From contig NZ_CANMQD010000004.1 in assembly GCF_947499945.1 (NCBI RefSeq), positions 62,001-126,000 on the forward strand: DNA of 64,000 nucleotides, given 5' to 3'. A program made the translations under genes and the position numbers. The stretch comes from an uncultured Sulfitobacter sp. (GTDB lineage Bacteria; Pseudomonadota; Alphaproteobacteria; Rhodobacterales; Rhodobacteraceae). The first letter of the stretch is position 1, and every line of letters starts with the position of its first letter. Positions 9,835 to 18,565 of the stretch are shown here, one piece after another. Under the pieces are notes generated by a model. That model made no database searches. It saw nothing but the letters and a program-made list of their open reading frames with translations, and had not been told where the DNA came from.

Positions 9835-9927
9835 ATGTCGCTTTTCTACCAGCATGGCCGCAATCTGCGCGAAGGGGCGCGGCAGAGTAGGCTACTCGGA
9901 GCTAAGTTTATAATTGAGGGGAAATGA
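9835..9927 (+). CDS. Putative 30-codon leader ORF coupled to the MttB-family gene
   Basis: A 30-codon ORF begins at the ATG at 9835 after an excellent ribosome-binding site (GGGGAGGAAT, 9825-9834). Its TGA stop at 9925-9927 ends one base before the ATG of the methyltransferase gene at 9929. Such an arrangement allows ribosomes to re-initiate on the next gene. The peptide is basic (six Arg, two Lys) and has no transmembrane segment. It could be a leader peptide, a tiny protein, or chance. A TATAAT at 9909-9914 inside the ORF could mean that the methyltransferase transcript starts within it, which would weaken the case. Confidence 0.45.
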   Translation: MSLFYQHGRNLREGARQSRLLGAKFIIEGK

Positions 9928-9928
9928 C

Positions 9929-11467
9929 ATGGCAGAAGCAGCAAGACGCGCCCGCGGTGGCGGCGGAGCAGCACGGCGGGCCGCCCGAACGGCAGTCTCG
10001 TTCGAGACAGCAAAGTATATCGAACGGAACATCCCCAACTTCGAGATCTTGAGCGAAGAGGCTTTGGACATCATCGAAGCTAACGCCGAGACGATCCTCG
10101 AAGAGATTGGCGTAAATTTTCCCGATAATCCGCGTGCTTTGGCGCGTTGGCGTGAGGCAGGGGCAGATGTGCAGGGTGAGCGGGTTCGTTTGCCAAAAGG
10201 TCTGGCACGTGAATTGATCAAAACAGCGCCTTCTTCCTACACCCAACATGCGCGTAACCCCGACCGCAATGTCGTTGTGGGCGGCAAGAACCTTGTACTG
10301 GCGCCTGTCTACGGCCCCCCCTTTGTGCGTGATGCCGCAGGGGGCCGCCGCTATGCCACGATGGATGACTTCCGCAAATTCGTAAAACTTGGCTATATGT
10401 CCAAGTGGCTGCACCATTCGGGCGGTACTGTATGTGAGCCGACCGACGTGGCGGTGAACAAGCGTCACCTCGATATGCTGCACGCCCACATGACCCTGAG
10501 CGACAAGCCATTCATGGGCTCCGTGACCGAGCCGAGCCGAGCGCAGGATTCGGTGGATATGTGTGGTGTCCTGTTCGGCGAGAAGTTCGTGCAGGAAAAT
10601 ACAGTGATGACTTCGCTGATCAACATCAACTCTCCGATGACATTTGATGATGTGATGATGGGTGCGTTGGAAGTTTATGCGCAGAACAATCAGGCCTGCA
10701 TTATCTCGCCGTTCATCGTCGGTGGTGCCATGGCGCCGGTTTCTGTTGCGGGGACGCTCACGCAAGTCTTGGCCGAAGCGCTGGCGGGGATCGCCTATAG
10801 CCAGTTGATAAAGCCGGGTGCGCCTGTGATCATGGGTGCCTTTGTGACGTCGATTGATATGAATTCCGGTGCACCAACGTTTGGTACACCCGAAGCTGCG
10901 CATATCACTTATGGCGCAGGACAATTGGCGAGACGCCTGAACTTGCCTTACCGCTCGTCCGGCTCGTTTTGCGGCTCCAAGCTGCCTGATGCACAGGCTG
11001 CCTATGAGACGGCGAACTCTTTGAATATGGGGCTGCTTTCTGGCGTAAACTTCATGCTGCACGCCTGTGGCTGGTTGGAGGGGGGCCTAGTTTCCTCCTT
11101 CGAGAAGTTCGTCATGGACGCTGACCAGTTGGGTGCATTGCATCATCTGGCACGCGGTGTAGAGATCGACGAAAACGCGCAAGCAATGGATGCAATCCGC
11201 GAAGTGGGGCCGGGTGGTCATTATCTGGGGTGTGAGCATACTCAAGCGAACTTCAAGAACGCCTTTTGGAAATCCGATCTGCTGGATTACAAGCCATTCG
11301 AGACATGGGAAGACGAGGGTGCGCGCGATACGCAGACCCTCGCCGCATTGCGCGTCGAAAAAATGCTTGCCGACTACCAACAGCCTGCAATGGACCCTGC
11401 AATTACCGAAGCACTGGACGAATTTGTAGCCAAACGGAAAGCGGCTGAGCCAGACAGCTTCATGTAG
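9929..11467 (+). CDS. Trimethylamine methyltransferase (MttB) family protein, non-pyrrolysine type
   Basis: A 512-residue member of the MttB superfamily, which transfers methyl groups from quaternary or tertiary amines to a corrinoid protein. Residues about 1-30 are a basic, Gly- and Arg-rich extension; the rest is the TIM-barrel methyltransferase domain. The reading frame is open throughout with no internal amber codon, so this is not the pyrrolysine-containing trimethylamine enzyme. Non-pyrrolysine relatives act on glycine betaine, carnitine and similar compounds. GAGGGGA precedes the ATG at 9929. No corrinoid protein, reductive activator or second methyltransferase gene adjoins it. The substrate remains open. 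Confidence 0.9.
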   Translation: MAEAARRARGGGGAARRAARTAVSFETAKYIERNIPNFEILSEEALDIIEANAETILEEIGVNFPDNPRALARWREAGADVQGERVRLPKGLARELIKTAPSSYTQHARNPDRNVVVGGKNLVLAPVYGPPFVRDAAGGRRYATMDDFRKFVKLGYMSKWLHHSGGTVCEPTDVAVNKRHLDMLHAHMTLSDKPFMGSVTEPSRAQDSVDMCGVLFGEKFVQENTVMTSLININSPMTFDDVMMGALEVYAQNNQACIISPFIVGGAMAPVSVAGTLTQVLAEALAGIAYSQLIKPGAPVIMGAFVTSIDMNSGAPTFGTPEAAHITYGAGQLARRLNLPYRSSGSFCGSKLPDAQAAYETANSLNMGLLSGVNFMLHACGWLEGGLVSSFEKFVMDADQLGALHHLARGVEIDENAQAMDAIREVGPGGHYLGCEHTQANFKNAFWKSDLLDYKPFETWEDEGARDTQTLAALRVEKMLADYQQPAMDPAITEALDEFVAKRKAAEPDSFM

Positions 11468-11482
11468 TCAAAAGTTATCTTA

Positions 11483-11785
11483 TTAGACAAGTTGCGGGCC
11501 TGATTTCAGGGCCCGCAACTCACGTGCTTCCCCTACGATTGCGATCAGAACATCAACATGGCGAACTATGCTGTAGCAGGGGTCCGACACAGTGCGTTGT
11601 GTTTCCATATCAGCCTCAATATCGACCAGACGCATGAGTGCATCAGCATGACGGGGCAGAACACCATATCCCAGTAAACGTGGCAGATGCACCGCACGAC
11701 GATATTCTTCTGCTCCAATACGGGCGGCCCGCATCAGAATGCGCGGACGGTGGAGGCTGGCGAGTATGCTGTGGATATCTTTCAC
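11483..11785 (-). CDS. DUF6477 family protein
   Basis: A 100-residue protein of the DUF6477 type, found in Rhodobacteraceae, with characteristic segments RPRILMRAAR and YRRAVHLPRLLG. It is predicted to be alpha-helical and cytoplasmic. It uses a GTG start at 11785 with a strong Shine-Dalgarno (AAGGAGAG) seven bases upstream. It is transcribed divergently from the DUF6456 gene and convergently to the MttB-family gene. A GC-rich dyad at 11491-11519 lies inside its 3' end. No function is known. Confidence 0.8.
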   Translation of the reverse strand: MKDIHSILASLHRPRILMRAARIGAEEYRRAVHLPRLLGYGVLPRHADALMRLVDIEADMETQRTVSDPCYSIVRHVDVLIAIVGEARELRALKSGPQLV

Positions 11786-12019
11786 GATTTATCTCTCCTT
11801 AAGGAATGTGGCATGCTGATTGCTTGCCTTAATATCGCCATATTTCCATAGTTTTCGGCCTGTTGCGCACTGTGCTGATGCACCGTGCGGCGCGTTTATG
11901 ATTGTTTCTCTTTTCTGAACAATCATGTCCCTCAGTGGTGATTTTAACTAAAGCGTAACCAATTCGCTCCTAGGTTGAATTTACCTATTGTTAACAAAAC
12001 TGAGGAGGGACACTCAGAC

Positions 12020-13126
12020 ATGGGACCGCAGATACAGGACATGGAACACTCTCAGAATCACTTTTCAGGAGGTGGCAATACTGTGCCGGGTTGGGTTCCC
12101 CGCTCGGTACAAAATTATATTGACCATACAGAAATGGGTATTCCGATCCGTGCCTTGGCACGCAAACAGGGATGCCATGCCTCGACAATTCTAAGGCAGA
12201 TCAGGCGGGTGGAAACGCTGCGTGACGATCCTCTAGTGGATGGTGTCCTTAAATCCTTGGGTGGTCGGCCCGAAGTGACGCCGGCGAAGAAGTGGCCAGC
12301 GGTAGTGAGTGACGGCATGGCTGACGGGGCGACGTTGCCAGACGTGGCGCAGCTATCGATTGATGGTGTGCGTGTTTTACGCCGTCTATCGGAGACAGGT
12401 GCTGTTCTGGCCGTCGCCGCCGATATGGAGCGGGCTGTTATCGTACGTGAAAGCGCAGAGGGCCAAAGCACGAGAACGGGTGTTGTTGACCGCGCAATCG
12501 CCGAAGCGATGGCGTTGAAAGGGTGGATTGTTGCACCCGTGGCCGGGCGGATCACGCGGTACCATATCACGGCTGCGGGACGCAGCGCCCTTGCCGATAT
12601 GATGGCGCGAAACGAGAGCGCTCATGCCACAGGTCTAGCTGATGCCGAGACGGGTGAAGTATCGGAGGCACCGCGCCGCATTCGTTATGGTTTGGCAGAA
12701 AGCCCGCTCGCCGCTCTTGCGCGGCGGCGCGACCGAGAGGGTGAGCGTTTCCTCAGCGATGATCTGGTGCATGCAGGTGAGCGTTTGCGCGAAGATTTCG
12801 AAATGGCGCAGATGGAGAATGAAGTTGCAGGTGACTGGGAAAAATTTTTGACAACATTGCGCAGTGACGGCCCTGCATCGGAGCATAATACGTCGCCTGC
12901 GGCACGCCGTGCCCATGCCCGTGTTGTTGCAGCATTACGTGAAATCGGGCCAGGTCTATCGGATGTCACGCTGCGATGTTGCTGCTTCCTTGAGGGGTTG
13001 GAAGCTGCTGAAAAGACGCTCGGATGGTCCGCACGTTCCGGCAAGATCGTGTTAAGGATCGCTTTAATGGGCCTAAGACGGCATTACGATCAAAATGCAG
13101 ACAAAAGCGGTGCGATGATTGGCTGA
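12020..13126 (+). CDS. DUF6456 domain protein with N-terminal helix-turn-helix
   Basis: A 368-residue probable DNA-binding protein. Residues about 20-60 form a helix-turn-helix (PIRALARKQGCHASTILRQIRRVE). A long middle part has a winged-helix-like segment (TRYHITAAGRSALADMMAR). The C-terminal DUF6456 region has a Cys triplet (RCCCFLEGLE) and an LGWSARSGKIVLR motif. A GAGGAGGGA site about ten bases before the ATG at 12020 supports this start over an upstream TTG at 11975. It is a Rhodobacteraceae-type regulator of unknown targets, divergent from DUF6477; the shared 234-base intergenic region is AT-rich and probably holds both promoters. Confidence 0.8.
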   Translation: MGPQIQDMEHSQNHFSGGGNTVPGWVPRSVQNYIDHTEMGIPIRALARKQGCHASTILRQIRRVETLRDDPLVDGVLKSLGGRPEVTPAKKWPAVVSDGMADGATLPDVAQLSIDGVRVLRRLSETGAVLAVAADMERAVIVRESAEGQSTRTGVVDRAIAEAMALKGWIVAPVAGRITRYHITAAGRSALADMMARNESAHATGLADAETGEVSEAPRRIRYGLAESPLAALARRRDREGERFLSDDLVHAGERLREDFEMAQMENEVAGDWEKFLTTLRSDGPASEHNTSPAARRAHARVVAALREIGPGLSDVTLRCCCFLEGLEAAEKTLGWSARSGKIVLRIALMGLRRHYDQNADKSGAMIG

Positions 13127-13189
13127 TTAATCGCGGTGCATAGCCGCATTGCATGCAGATAGGGTTTTGTTCAAAGCTCAATGTGATAG

Positions 13190-13218
13190 ATATGCCTTAA
13201 TCATCAAACGAGGCATAT
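13190..13218 (+). promoter_or_regulatory. Hairpin in the lipA leader abutting the start codon
   Basis: An 8-bp perfect inverted repeat, ATATGCCT (13190-13197) and AGGCATAT (13211-13218), with a 13-base loop. The right arm ends at the base before the lipA ATG (13219) and contains most of its GAGG ribosome-binding site. If formed in mRNA it would hide the site and slow translation; as DNA it could be an operator. Its role is inferred. Confidence 0.5.
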
Positions 13219-14172
13219 ATGCGTGATCTGAAGATTCCCGAACAGCGTCATCCTGAAAAGGCGCGCCGCCCTGATAACGCCCAGCCGAAAAAGCCGGACT
13301 GGATTCGCGTCCGCGCACCGGGTGGCAAAGGATATGAGGATACGGCGCGGATTATGCGCGAGAACAAATTGGTGACGGTTTGCGAAGAAGCGGGCTGTCC
13401 CAATGTGGGGGAATGCTGGTCACAGGGCCATGCCACTATGATGATTATGGGCGAGGTCTGTACCCGTGCTTGTACATTCTGCAATATTGCCACGGGCAAA
13501 CCGCCCGAGGATCTTGATGCGTTTGAGCCGGGTCGCGTTGCCGATGCTGTGGCCAAGCTGGGGTTGAACCATGTGGTTATCACCTCCGTGGACCGCGATG
13601 ATGTCGAGGATGGCGGGGCAGAGCACTTTGCCCAGACCATCCGGGCGATCCGTCACCGTGCGCCTGCAACAACTATCGAAATTCTCACACCTGACTTTAT
13701 CAAATGTGCCCCGAGTGCGCTGGAAAAAGTTGTGGAAGCACGTCCTGACGTATTCAATCACAATCTGGAAACCGTTCCGGGCCTTTATCCCGAAGTGCGC
13801 CCCGGTGCGCGGTATTTCCATTCCCTGCGGCTATTGCAACGGGTCAAGGAACTCGATCCGTCGATGTTCACCAAATCGGGCATCATGGTCGGCTTGGGCG
13901 AGGACCGTCAGTCTGTGATGCAGGTCATGGACGACATGCGCGCCGCTGACATCGATTTCCTGACCATCGGACAGTACCTTCAGCCCACACCAAAGCATCA
14001 TCGCGTAGACCGTTTTGTGCATCCTGACGAGTTTGCCACCTATGAGAAGGCCGCATACGGCAAAGGGTTCTTAATGGTTTCAGCCACACCGCTCACGCGC
14101 TCAAGCTACCATGCGGGTGACGATTTTGCGCAGCTTCGTGCGGCACGGAATAAGAAGCTTGGAATTGCCTAG
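13219..14172 (+). CDS. lipA: Lipoyl synthase
   Basis: A 317-residue radical SAM enzyme that inserts two sulfurs into octanoyl-lipoyl domains to make lipoic acid. Both iron-sulfur motifs are present: the auxiliary cluster Cys55, Cys60 and Cys66 ([12 protein letters not shown]) and the SAM cluster Cys81, Cys85 and Cys88 (CTRACTFC). The C-terminal RSSYHAG motif, which carries a serine ligand to the auxiliary cluster, is also present. The length matches the family. A hairpin lies directly upstream of the start and may regulate translation. The next gene, small and membrane-bound, is convergent. Confidence 0.97.
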   Translation: MRDLKIPEQRHPEKARRPDNAQPKKPDWIRVRAPGGKGYEDTARIMRENKLVTVCEEAGCPNVGECWSQGHATMMIMGEVCTRACTFCNIATGKPPEDLDAFEPGRVADAVAKLGLNHVVITSVDRDDVEDGGAEHFAQTIRAIRHRAPATTIEILTPDFIKCAPSALEKVVEARPDVFNHNLETVPGLYPEVRPGARYFHSLRLLQRVKELDPSMFTKSGIMVGLGEDRQSVMQVMDDMRAADIDFLTIGQYLQPTPKHHRVDRFVHPDEFATYEKAAYGKGFLMVSATPLTRSSYHAGDDFAQLRAARNKKLGIA

Positions 14173-14351
14173 TAAGCTATGGGACGGCGGGGCAAACGCT
14201 CCGTCTTTGCCCATTCTGGCCACAACCCGAAATATTCTAATCCGAAAATGACGGCGGCGATGGCGGCCACTGCAAAAATGAATTTGATCCGTTTGAGGGA
14301 TGGCGGGTTTTGTACCCAGCGTTTCATCCAAAACAGGTGACGTGGGTCCAT
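14169..14351 (-). CDS. Small single-span membrane protein
   Basis: A 60-residue unrecognised protein with one transmembrane helix (about residues 20-40, [21 protein letters not shown]), a basic aromatic N-terminus and a basic C-terminal tail. It begins four bases after the stop of hpt, so the two are probably cotranscribed, and its last four bases overlap the lipA stop region. The product looks like a typical alphaproteobacterial small inner-membrane protein. An antisense ORF in another frame over the same region has no such features and was rejected. Confidence 0.7.
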   Translation of the reverse strand: MDPRHLFWMKRWVQNPPSLKRIKFIFAVAAIAAVIFGLEYFGLWPEWAKTERLPRRPIAY

Positions 14352-14355
14352 CGTT

Positions 14356-14901
14356 CTATATCTCGTCCGTGAACCGTACCTTGCCAATAAATGGCAGATT
14401 TCGGTTCCGCTGCGCAAAATCAATACCATAACCCACTACAAACTCGTCCGGTATCTCAAAGCCTGTGTGATCTGCCCGCAAATCCACCTCACGTCGTGAG
14501 GGTTTGTCGAGCAGTGCCACCGTCTTCAGCCGCGCAGGTTTGCGCGCTTTCAACATGCCTGTGACGTGGAGTAACGTGTGGCCCGTGTCCACAATATCTT
14601 CGACCAGCAATACATCTCGCCCTTCAATGCCGCCGCGCAAGTCTTTAAGAATACGTACTTCTCGCGTGCTCTCCATGCCATCGCCATAACTCGACGCTTC
14701 AAGAAAATCGACTTCGATTGGAAGGTCCAATTCCCGCACCAGATCGGCAATAAAGACAAAACTCCCCCGCAGCAGGCCCACGACAACCAGTTTATCGGTG
14801 CCTGCAAACTCGGTTTCAATCTCGCGGCATAGCTCTTCGATCCGTGCCGCGATGGATTTGGCCGAAATCATTTGGTCTATGACATAAGGACGCGTCTGCA
14901 T
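14356..14901 (-). CDS. hpt: Hypoxanthine phosphoribosyltransferase
   Basis: A 181-residue purine-salvage enzyme that transfers phosphoribosyl from PRPP to hypoxanthine, and usually guanine. The PRPP loop is [12 protein letters not shown]. Other family features are [17 protein letters not shown] near the N-terminus and [22 protein letters not shown] near the end. The start at 14901 has AGAGGTGG upstream; the in-frame extension to 14952 lacks family similarity. It shares a short divergent region with the Coq10/RatA-like gene. Confidence 0.94.
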   Translation of the reverse strand: MQTRPYVIDQMISAKSIAARIEELCREIETEFAGTDKLVVVGLLRGSFVFIADLVRELDLPIEVDFLEASSYGDGMESTREVRILKDLRGGIEGRDVLLVEDIVDTGHTLLHVTGMLKARKPARLKTVALLDKPSRREVDLRADHTGFEIPDEFVVGYGIDFAQRNRNLPFIGKVRFTDEI

Positions 14902-14969
14902 GGCCACCTCTTGATTGTAGGCCCTCGCGGGCTTTGATACAGCGCTATCCAAACAAACCTAGGAATTCA

Positions 14970-15413
14970 ATGCCCACGCACACCGAGAACCGCACTATGC
15001 CCTACACCGCACAACAGATGTACGATCTGGTGAGTGATGTTGCCGATTATCCAAAGTTTCTGCCGTGGACGGCCGCCGCGCGGATCAAATCCGTGACGGA
15101 TAAGGGGGACCACAGCGTCATGGATGCGGATTTGGTGATCTCCTTCAAAGTATTTCGCGAGCGGTTTACCTCACGCGTGGTGCTTTGGCCTGAAGCGAAA
15201 AAGATCGACACCGAATATCTTGATGGTCCGTTCAAGCATATGAAATCAAACTGGGCTTTCAAGGATGTCGAAGGGGGCTGCGCGGTTCAGTTCTATGTAG
15301 ATTTTGAATTTAAAAACGCGATTTTGCAGAAAATTATTGGCGTGGTTTTCAACGAGGCGATGCAACGTGTCGTCAAAGCGTTTGAGAAGCGGGCAGAAGC
15401 GCTTTATGGCTGA
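14970..15413 (+). CDS. Coq10/RatA-like START-domain protein
   Basis: A 147-residue protein with a single SRPBCC/START lipid-binding fold. The N-terminal PYTAQQMYDLVSDVADYPKFLPW signature is shared by ubiquinone-binding Coq10 and the E. coli protein RatA. In alphaproteobacteria the Coq10 role (delivering ubiquinone in respiration) is more likely than a toxin, but the sequence alone does not separate them. AGGAA precedes the ATG at 14970. The PrpD-family gene follows 32 bases later on the same strand. Confidence 0.87.
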   Translation: MPTHTENRTMPYTAQQMYDLVSDVADYPKFLPWTAAARIKSVTDKGDHSVMDADLVISFKVFRERFTSRVVLWPEAKKIDTEYLDGPFKHMKSNWAFKDVEGGCAVQFYVDFEFKNAILQKIIGVVFNEAMQRVVKAFEKRAEALYG

Positions 15414-15445
15414 GCCCCAAGGATAAGACGTCACGGGAGGACGCC

Positions 15446-16720
15446 ATGGGGATTACAGAGCAACTCGTTAAATTCAGCACTATGGAGGTGGCCGAGGAGG
15501 CTGCTGCGATGATGCGACTGTCGCTATTTGACTGGGCGGCCTGTGGGAGTATGGGCGCGGCCGAAACCGAGTTTGCAGCCTTTCGTCAGGCGCAAATCAT
15601 CGAGGACGGACCCGCGCATGTGTTTGGCGGCGGGGAGTTGGGCGCAGCCCAAGCGGCGTTGGTAAACGGTACACTGAGCCACGCGCTTGACTATGACGAC
15701 ACGCATTTCGCCCATATCGGGCATCCTTCGGTTGCTGTGTTGCCCGCCGTGATGGCACTGGCAGAGACGCTCGACACACCTTTGTCTGATGCGATTGATG
15801 CGGCCACCATTGGCGTTGAGGCTTCTATCATGGTGGGGGTCTGGCTGGGCCGTGACCACTACCAGATTGGCTATCACCAGACCGCCACTTCGGGCGCGTT
15901 TGGTGCAACACTCGCTGCTGCGCGGTTGCTGGGTTTAGACAAGGGCCAGACGCGCAATGCACTGGGGCTGTGCGCCTCAATGGCCTCTGGTGTAAAGGCG
16001 CAGTTTGGCACCATGGCAAAGCCGTTGAATGCAGGTCTTGCGGCGCGGACGGGTGTTGAGGCCGCCCTTTGGGCACAGGCTGGCATGACTGCGGCGGAGG
16101 ATGGGCTGGCAGGACCGCTCGGCTTTGGTGCTACCCATCACGGTGAGGCCGCAGAAGTTAAACTGCCGCGCAAAGAGTGGCAGATCAACACGATCAGTCA
16201 CAAGTTCCACGCCTGCTGTCACGGCCTTCACGCGATGCTGGAGGCCTTGGGCGGCGCGAATGTAGAGGCAGAGCGCATCGATGCGATTAAGATCCGCACC
16301 CATCCACGCTGGATGTCCGTGTGCAATATTGCCGCGCCTAAAACGGGGCTGGAAGTGAAATTCAGCTATGGTCATACGGCAGCAATGACGCTGCTAGGTC
16401 ATGCCACAGGGGCCATCGCAAGCTACACGGATGAGATTGCACGTGACAAAGACATCATCGCTCTGCGTGAGAAGATCGAGGTGGTCGAGGACGAGAGTCT
16501 GAGCGAGACACAGTCGCTGATTACGCTGACGCTGGAGACAGGTGAAGTACGCCGTTTGCGTCATGATCTGATGACACCTATGACGCTTGAGACACGCAGC
16601 GAGAAGTTGCTGGCGAAAGTACGGGCGTTGCTTGGTGATGCTCGGGCCGTATCCCTGTGGCAGGCTGTCATTGGTTCGGATCTGGACGCTGTGACAGATT
16701 GTTTTACGGCAGCAGAATAG
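15446..16720 (+). CDS. MmgE/PrpD family protein
   Basis: A 424-residue member of the MmgE/PrpD superfamily, whose characterised members are 2-methylcitrate dehydratase, cis-aconitate decarboxylase and iminodisuccinate epimerase. The motif HALDYDDTHFAHIGHPSVAVLPA near residues 80-100 is diagnostic for the active-site region, and KFHACCHGLHA lies near 255. GGGAGG precedes the ATG. No prpB or prpC neighbours are present, so a methylcitrate-cycle role is not supported by context and the substrate is open. A bidirectional terminator hairpin follows. Confidence 0.88.
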   Translation: MGITEQLVKFSTMEVAEEAAAMMRLSLFDWAACGSMGAAETEFAAFRQAQIIEDGPAHVFGGGELGAAQAALVNGTLSHALDYDDTHFAHIGHPSVAVLPAVMALAETLDTPLSDAIDAATIGVEASIMVGVWLGRDHYQIGYHQTATSGAFGATLAAARLLGLDKGQTRNALGLCASMASGVKAQFGTMAKPLNAGLAARTGVEAALWAQAGMTAAEDGLAGPLGFGATHHGEAAEVKLPRKEWQINTISHKFHACCHGLHAMLEALGGANVEAERIDAIKIRTHPRWMSVCNIAAPKTGLEVKFSYGHTAAMTLLGHATGAIASYTDEIARDKDIIALREKIEVVEDESLSETQSLITLTLETGEVRRLRHDLMTPMTLETRSEKLLAKVRALLGDARAVSLWQAVIGSDLDAVTDCFTAAE

Positions 16721-16725
16721 CAAAA

Positions 16726-16748
16726 GGGCGGCCCTGACAGGACCGCCC
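16726..16748. terminator. Bidirectional terminator between prpD-family gene and amt
   Basis: A stem of GGGCGG pairing with CCGCCC, extended by two pairs after one mismatch, with a five-base loop (16735-16739). It lies between two convergent genes. The T-run is poor on the plus strand (CGTTC), while the minus-strand reading gives four T after the stem, so it serves the amt transcript better. Confidence 0.7.
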
Positions 16749-16772
16749 GTTCATCATTCGGATGACAGGAAC

Positions 16773-17954
16773 CTAGCTGGTAATGTCATATGCCCGCTCG
16801 CCATGTACAGCGAGGTCAAGACCATTTACTTCGGTCTCGGCATCAACGCGCAACGGTGTGATCATGCGGCAGACGAGGATCAGGCCGACAGTCACAATAG
16901 TCGTATAAACGCCCACAATCGCAAGGGAGCCGAGTTGTGCTGCCCATGATCCTTGGCTGAAGGCCGCAATCATGATCGTGCCAAAGATACCGCCGACACC
17001 GTGTACGGCCATTACATCGAGTGTGTCGTCAATCTTGGCCTTGTTGCGGATCAGCACGACCGCTTCCTGACATAGAATACCCGCTACAGAGCCGATGAGC
17101 AGCGCCTCCCATGGCCCCACGAAGCCAGATGCAGGTGTTATGGAGGCCAGACCCGCAATCGTGCCTGTGACCAGACCGACAAGGGATGATTTGCCGAACT
17201 TGATCCGCTCCCACAAAATCCACGTTAGCGAAGCCGCAGCAGCAGAGATATGTGTGACTGTGATCGCCATAGCTGCGCCACCATCCGCAGCCAGTTGCGA
17301 GCCGCCGTTAAAGCCGAACCAACCGACCCAAAGCATCGCCGCACCGATCATAACCAGACCCGGGGAGTGCGGGGGCGTATGCTGGTTCTTGCGTGCGCCA
17401 AGGAAGATGGCGAGGATTATTGCAGCAAGGCCAGCAGTTTCGTGCACCACAATGCCGCCCGCAAAATCGCGCACGCCAACCTCGCCAAAGATGCCACCAT
17501 CAGCCAGAAAACCACCGCCCCAGACCCAATGCACAACAGGCGCATAGCACAGCAGCATCCACAGGCCGGAGAAGAGCATGACAAAGCCAAAGCCGATCCG
17601 CTCAACATAAGCACCGACAATCAGCGCAGGCGTGATGATCGCGAAGGTCATCTGAAAGGCAAAGAAGGCAACTTCGGGCAGGGTGCCTGTCAGGCTGTCA
17701 GTCGTTACACCATTAAGACCGATTTTACCCAAACCGCCCCAGAAACCATTGGTTTCCTCGCCAAAGGCAATTGAATATCCGACGAGAAACCACAAAACGC
17801 TCATTAAACAGGCAATGGCATAACAATGCATGAACACGCTGAGTACGTTTCGGGCACGCACCAGACCGCCATAAAAGAGCGCAAGCCCCGGTAGTGTCAT
17901 CAACAGCACCAAGGCCGTTGCAGTCATAATCCATGCAGTATCTGCGCCGTTCAT
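16773..17954 (-). CDS. amt: Ammonium transporter
   Basis: A 393-residue Amt/Mep/Rh-family channel with eleven predicted membrane helices and no cleaved signal peptide. The conserved pore histidines fall at His171 (VVHETAG) and His318 (VHGVGG), close to His168 and His318 in E. coli AmtB. The C-terminus carries the family motif ETEVNGLDLAVHGERAYD, which contacts the PII protein GlnK. No glnK gene adjoins it, so the PII partner must be elsewhere. Transcription is likely nitrogen-controlled, and the upstream region shares a 7-base motif with the dusB-ntr region. Confidence 0.95.
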   Translation of the reverse strand: MNGADTAWIMTATALVLLMTLPGLALFYGGLVRARNVLSVFMHCYAIACLMSVLWFLVGYSIAFGEETNGFWGGLGKIGLNGVTTDSLTGTLPEVAFFAFQMTFAIITPALIVGAYVERIGFGFVMLFSGLWMLLCYAPVVHWVWGGGFLADGGIFGEVGVRDFAGGIVVHETAGLAAIILAIFLGARKNQHTPPHSPGLVMIGAAMLWVGWFGFNGGSQLAADGGAAMAITVTHISAAAASLTWILWERIKFGKSSLVGLVTGTIAGLASITPASGFVGPWEALLIGSVAGILCQEAVVLIRNKAKIDDTLDVMAVHGVGGIFGTIMIAAFSQGSWAAQLGSLAIVGVYTTIVTVGLILVCRMITPLRVDAETEVNGLDLAVHGERAYDITS

Positions 17955-18028
17955 TTCGTCTCTCCCAATGTTTTGCAGGGATAAAGCGCAGGGCAGGTGG
18001 CGCGAAAAGGGGCAATAGGCGCAACCTT

Positions 18029-18035
18029 GCCTAAT
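18029..18035 (-). promoter_or_regulatory. GCCTAAT motif upstream of amt
   Basis: The 7-mer lies about 75 bases upstream of the amt start codon. The same seven bases form each arm of the palindrome upstream of the dusB-ntrBC operon (20242-20256). Regulation is only a guess; the match could be chance. Confidence 0.25.
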
Positions 18036-18091
18036 ATCGGAGCGTTTTTAAAGATGCTTTGTAAATAGGCTGAATTTTGAGGACTTGCCTG

Positions 18092-18565
18092 TTATTCGGG
18101 CGGTGCGCAAAGTGCTGCGTGCACAAGTTCTAGCGCATGATCACGGGCGGCAGCGCGAACATACTTACGCCCCAAAGCACCAAATTCTACAGTTTCAGTT
18201 TGCCACCCGCTTGGGCCCGCGATGCCGAAGCAGACGCGCCCTTCGGGTTTGTGTTCCGATCCTCCCGGACCGGCGATCCCCGTTAGGGAGACGGCAAGCT
18301 GCGCCTCGCTGTGGGTCAGCGCACCACGTGCCATTTGCTCGGCCACTTCCTCGGACACTGCGCCATGCGCTGCCAAAGTGTCTGCACCCACATCAAGCAT
18401 CTGCATTTTTGCGGCGTTCGTGTAAGTGACAAACCCGCGCTCGAATACAGCAGAGGAGCCTGCCAGATCGGTCAAGGCAGCGGCGACCATTCCCGCCGTG
18501 CAGCTTTCAGCCGTAGCAATCATAATGCCCCGCGCCTTCGCCAATGCAAGGATTTCAGAGCGCAT
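18092..18565 (-). CDS. CinA-family nicotinamide-nucleotide amidohydrolase
   Basis: A 157-residue stand-alone CinA C-terminal domain (PncC type), which deamidates nicotinamide mononucleotide to nicotinate mononucleotide in NAD recycling. The motifs [17 protein letters not shown] (about residues 14-30) and [11 protein letters not shown] are characteristic. It lacks the N-terminal molybdopterin-binding-like part of full-length CinA. The ATG at 18565 overlaps the end of pgpA by 11 bases and the pair is cotranscribed. Confidence 0.9.
   Translation of the reverse strand: MRSEILALAKARGIMIATAESCTAGMVAAALTDLAGSSAVFERGFVTYTNAAKMQMLDVGADTLAAHGAVSEEVAEQMARGALTHSEAQLAVSLTGIAGPGGSEHKPEGRVCFGIAGPSGWQTETVEFGALGRKYVRAAARDHALELVHAALCAPPE

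Noticed and set aside
9909-9914. TATAAT inside the 30-codon ORF as a -10 box
   Set aside because: No -35-like hexamer lies 16-18 bases upstream; kept only as a caution for the ORF.
11491-11519. GTTGCGGGCC dyad as a terminator for the MttB-family gene
   Set aside because: It is a strong 10-bp stem but has no T-run and lies inside the DUF6477 coding sequence.
14101-14331. Second reading frame antisense to lipA's end
   Set aside because: The product is Arg- and His-rich with no domain; the other frame encodes a clear membrane protein.
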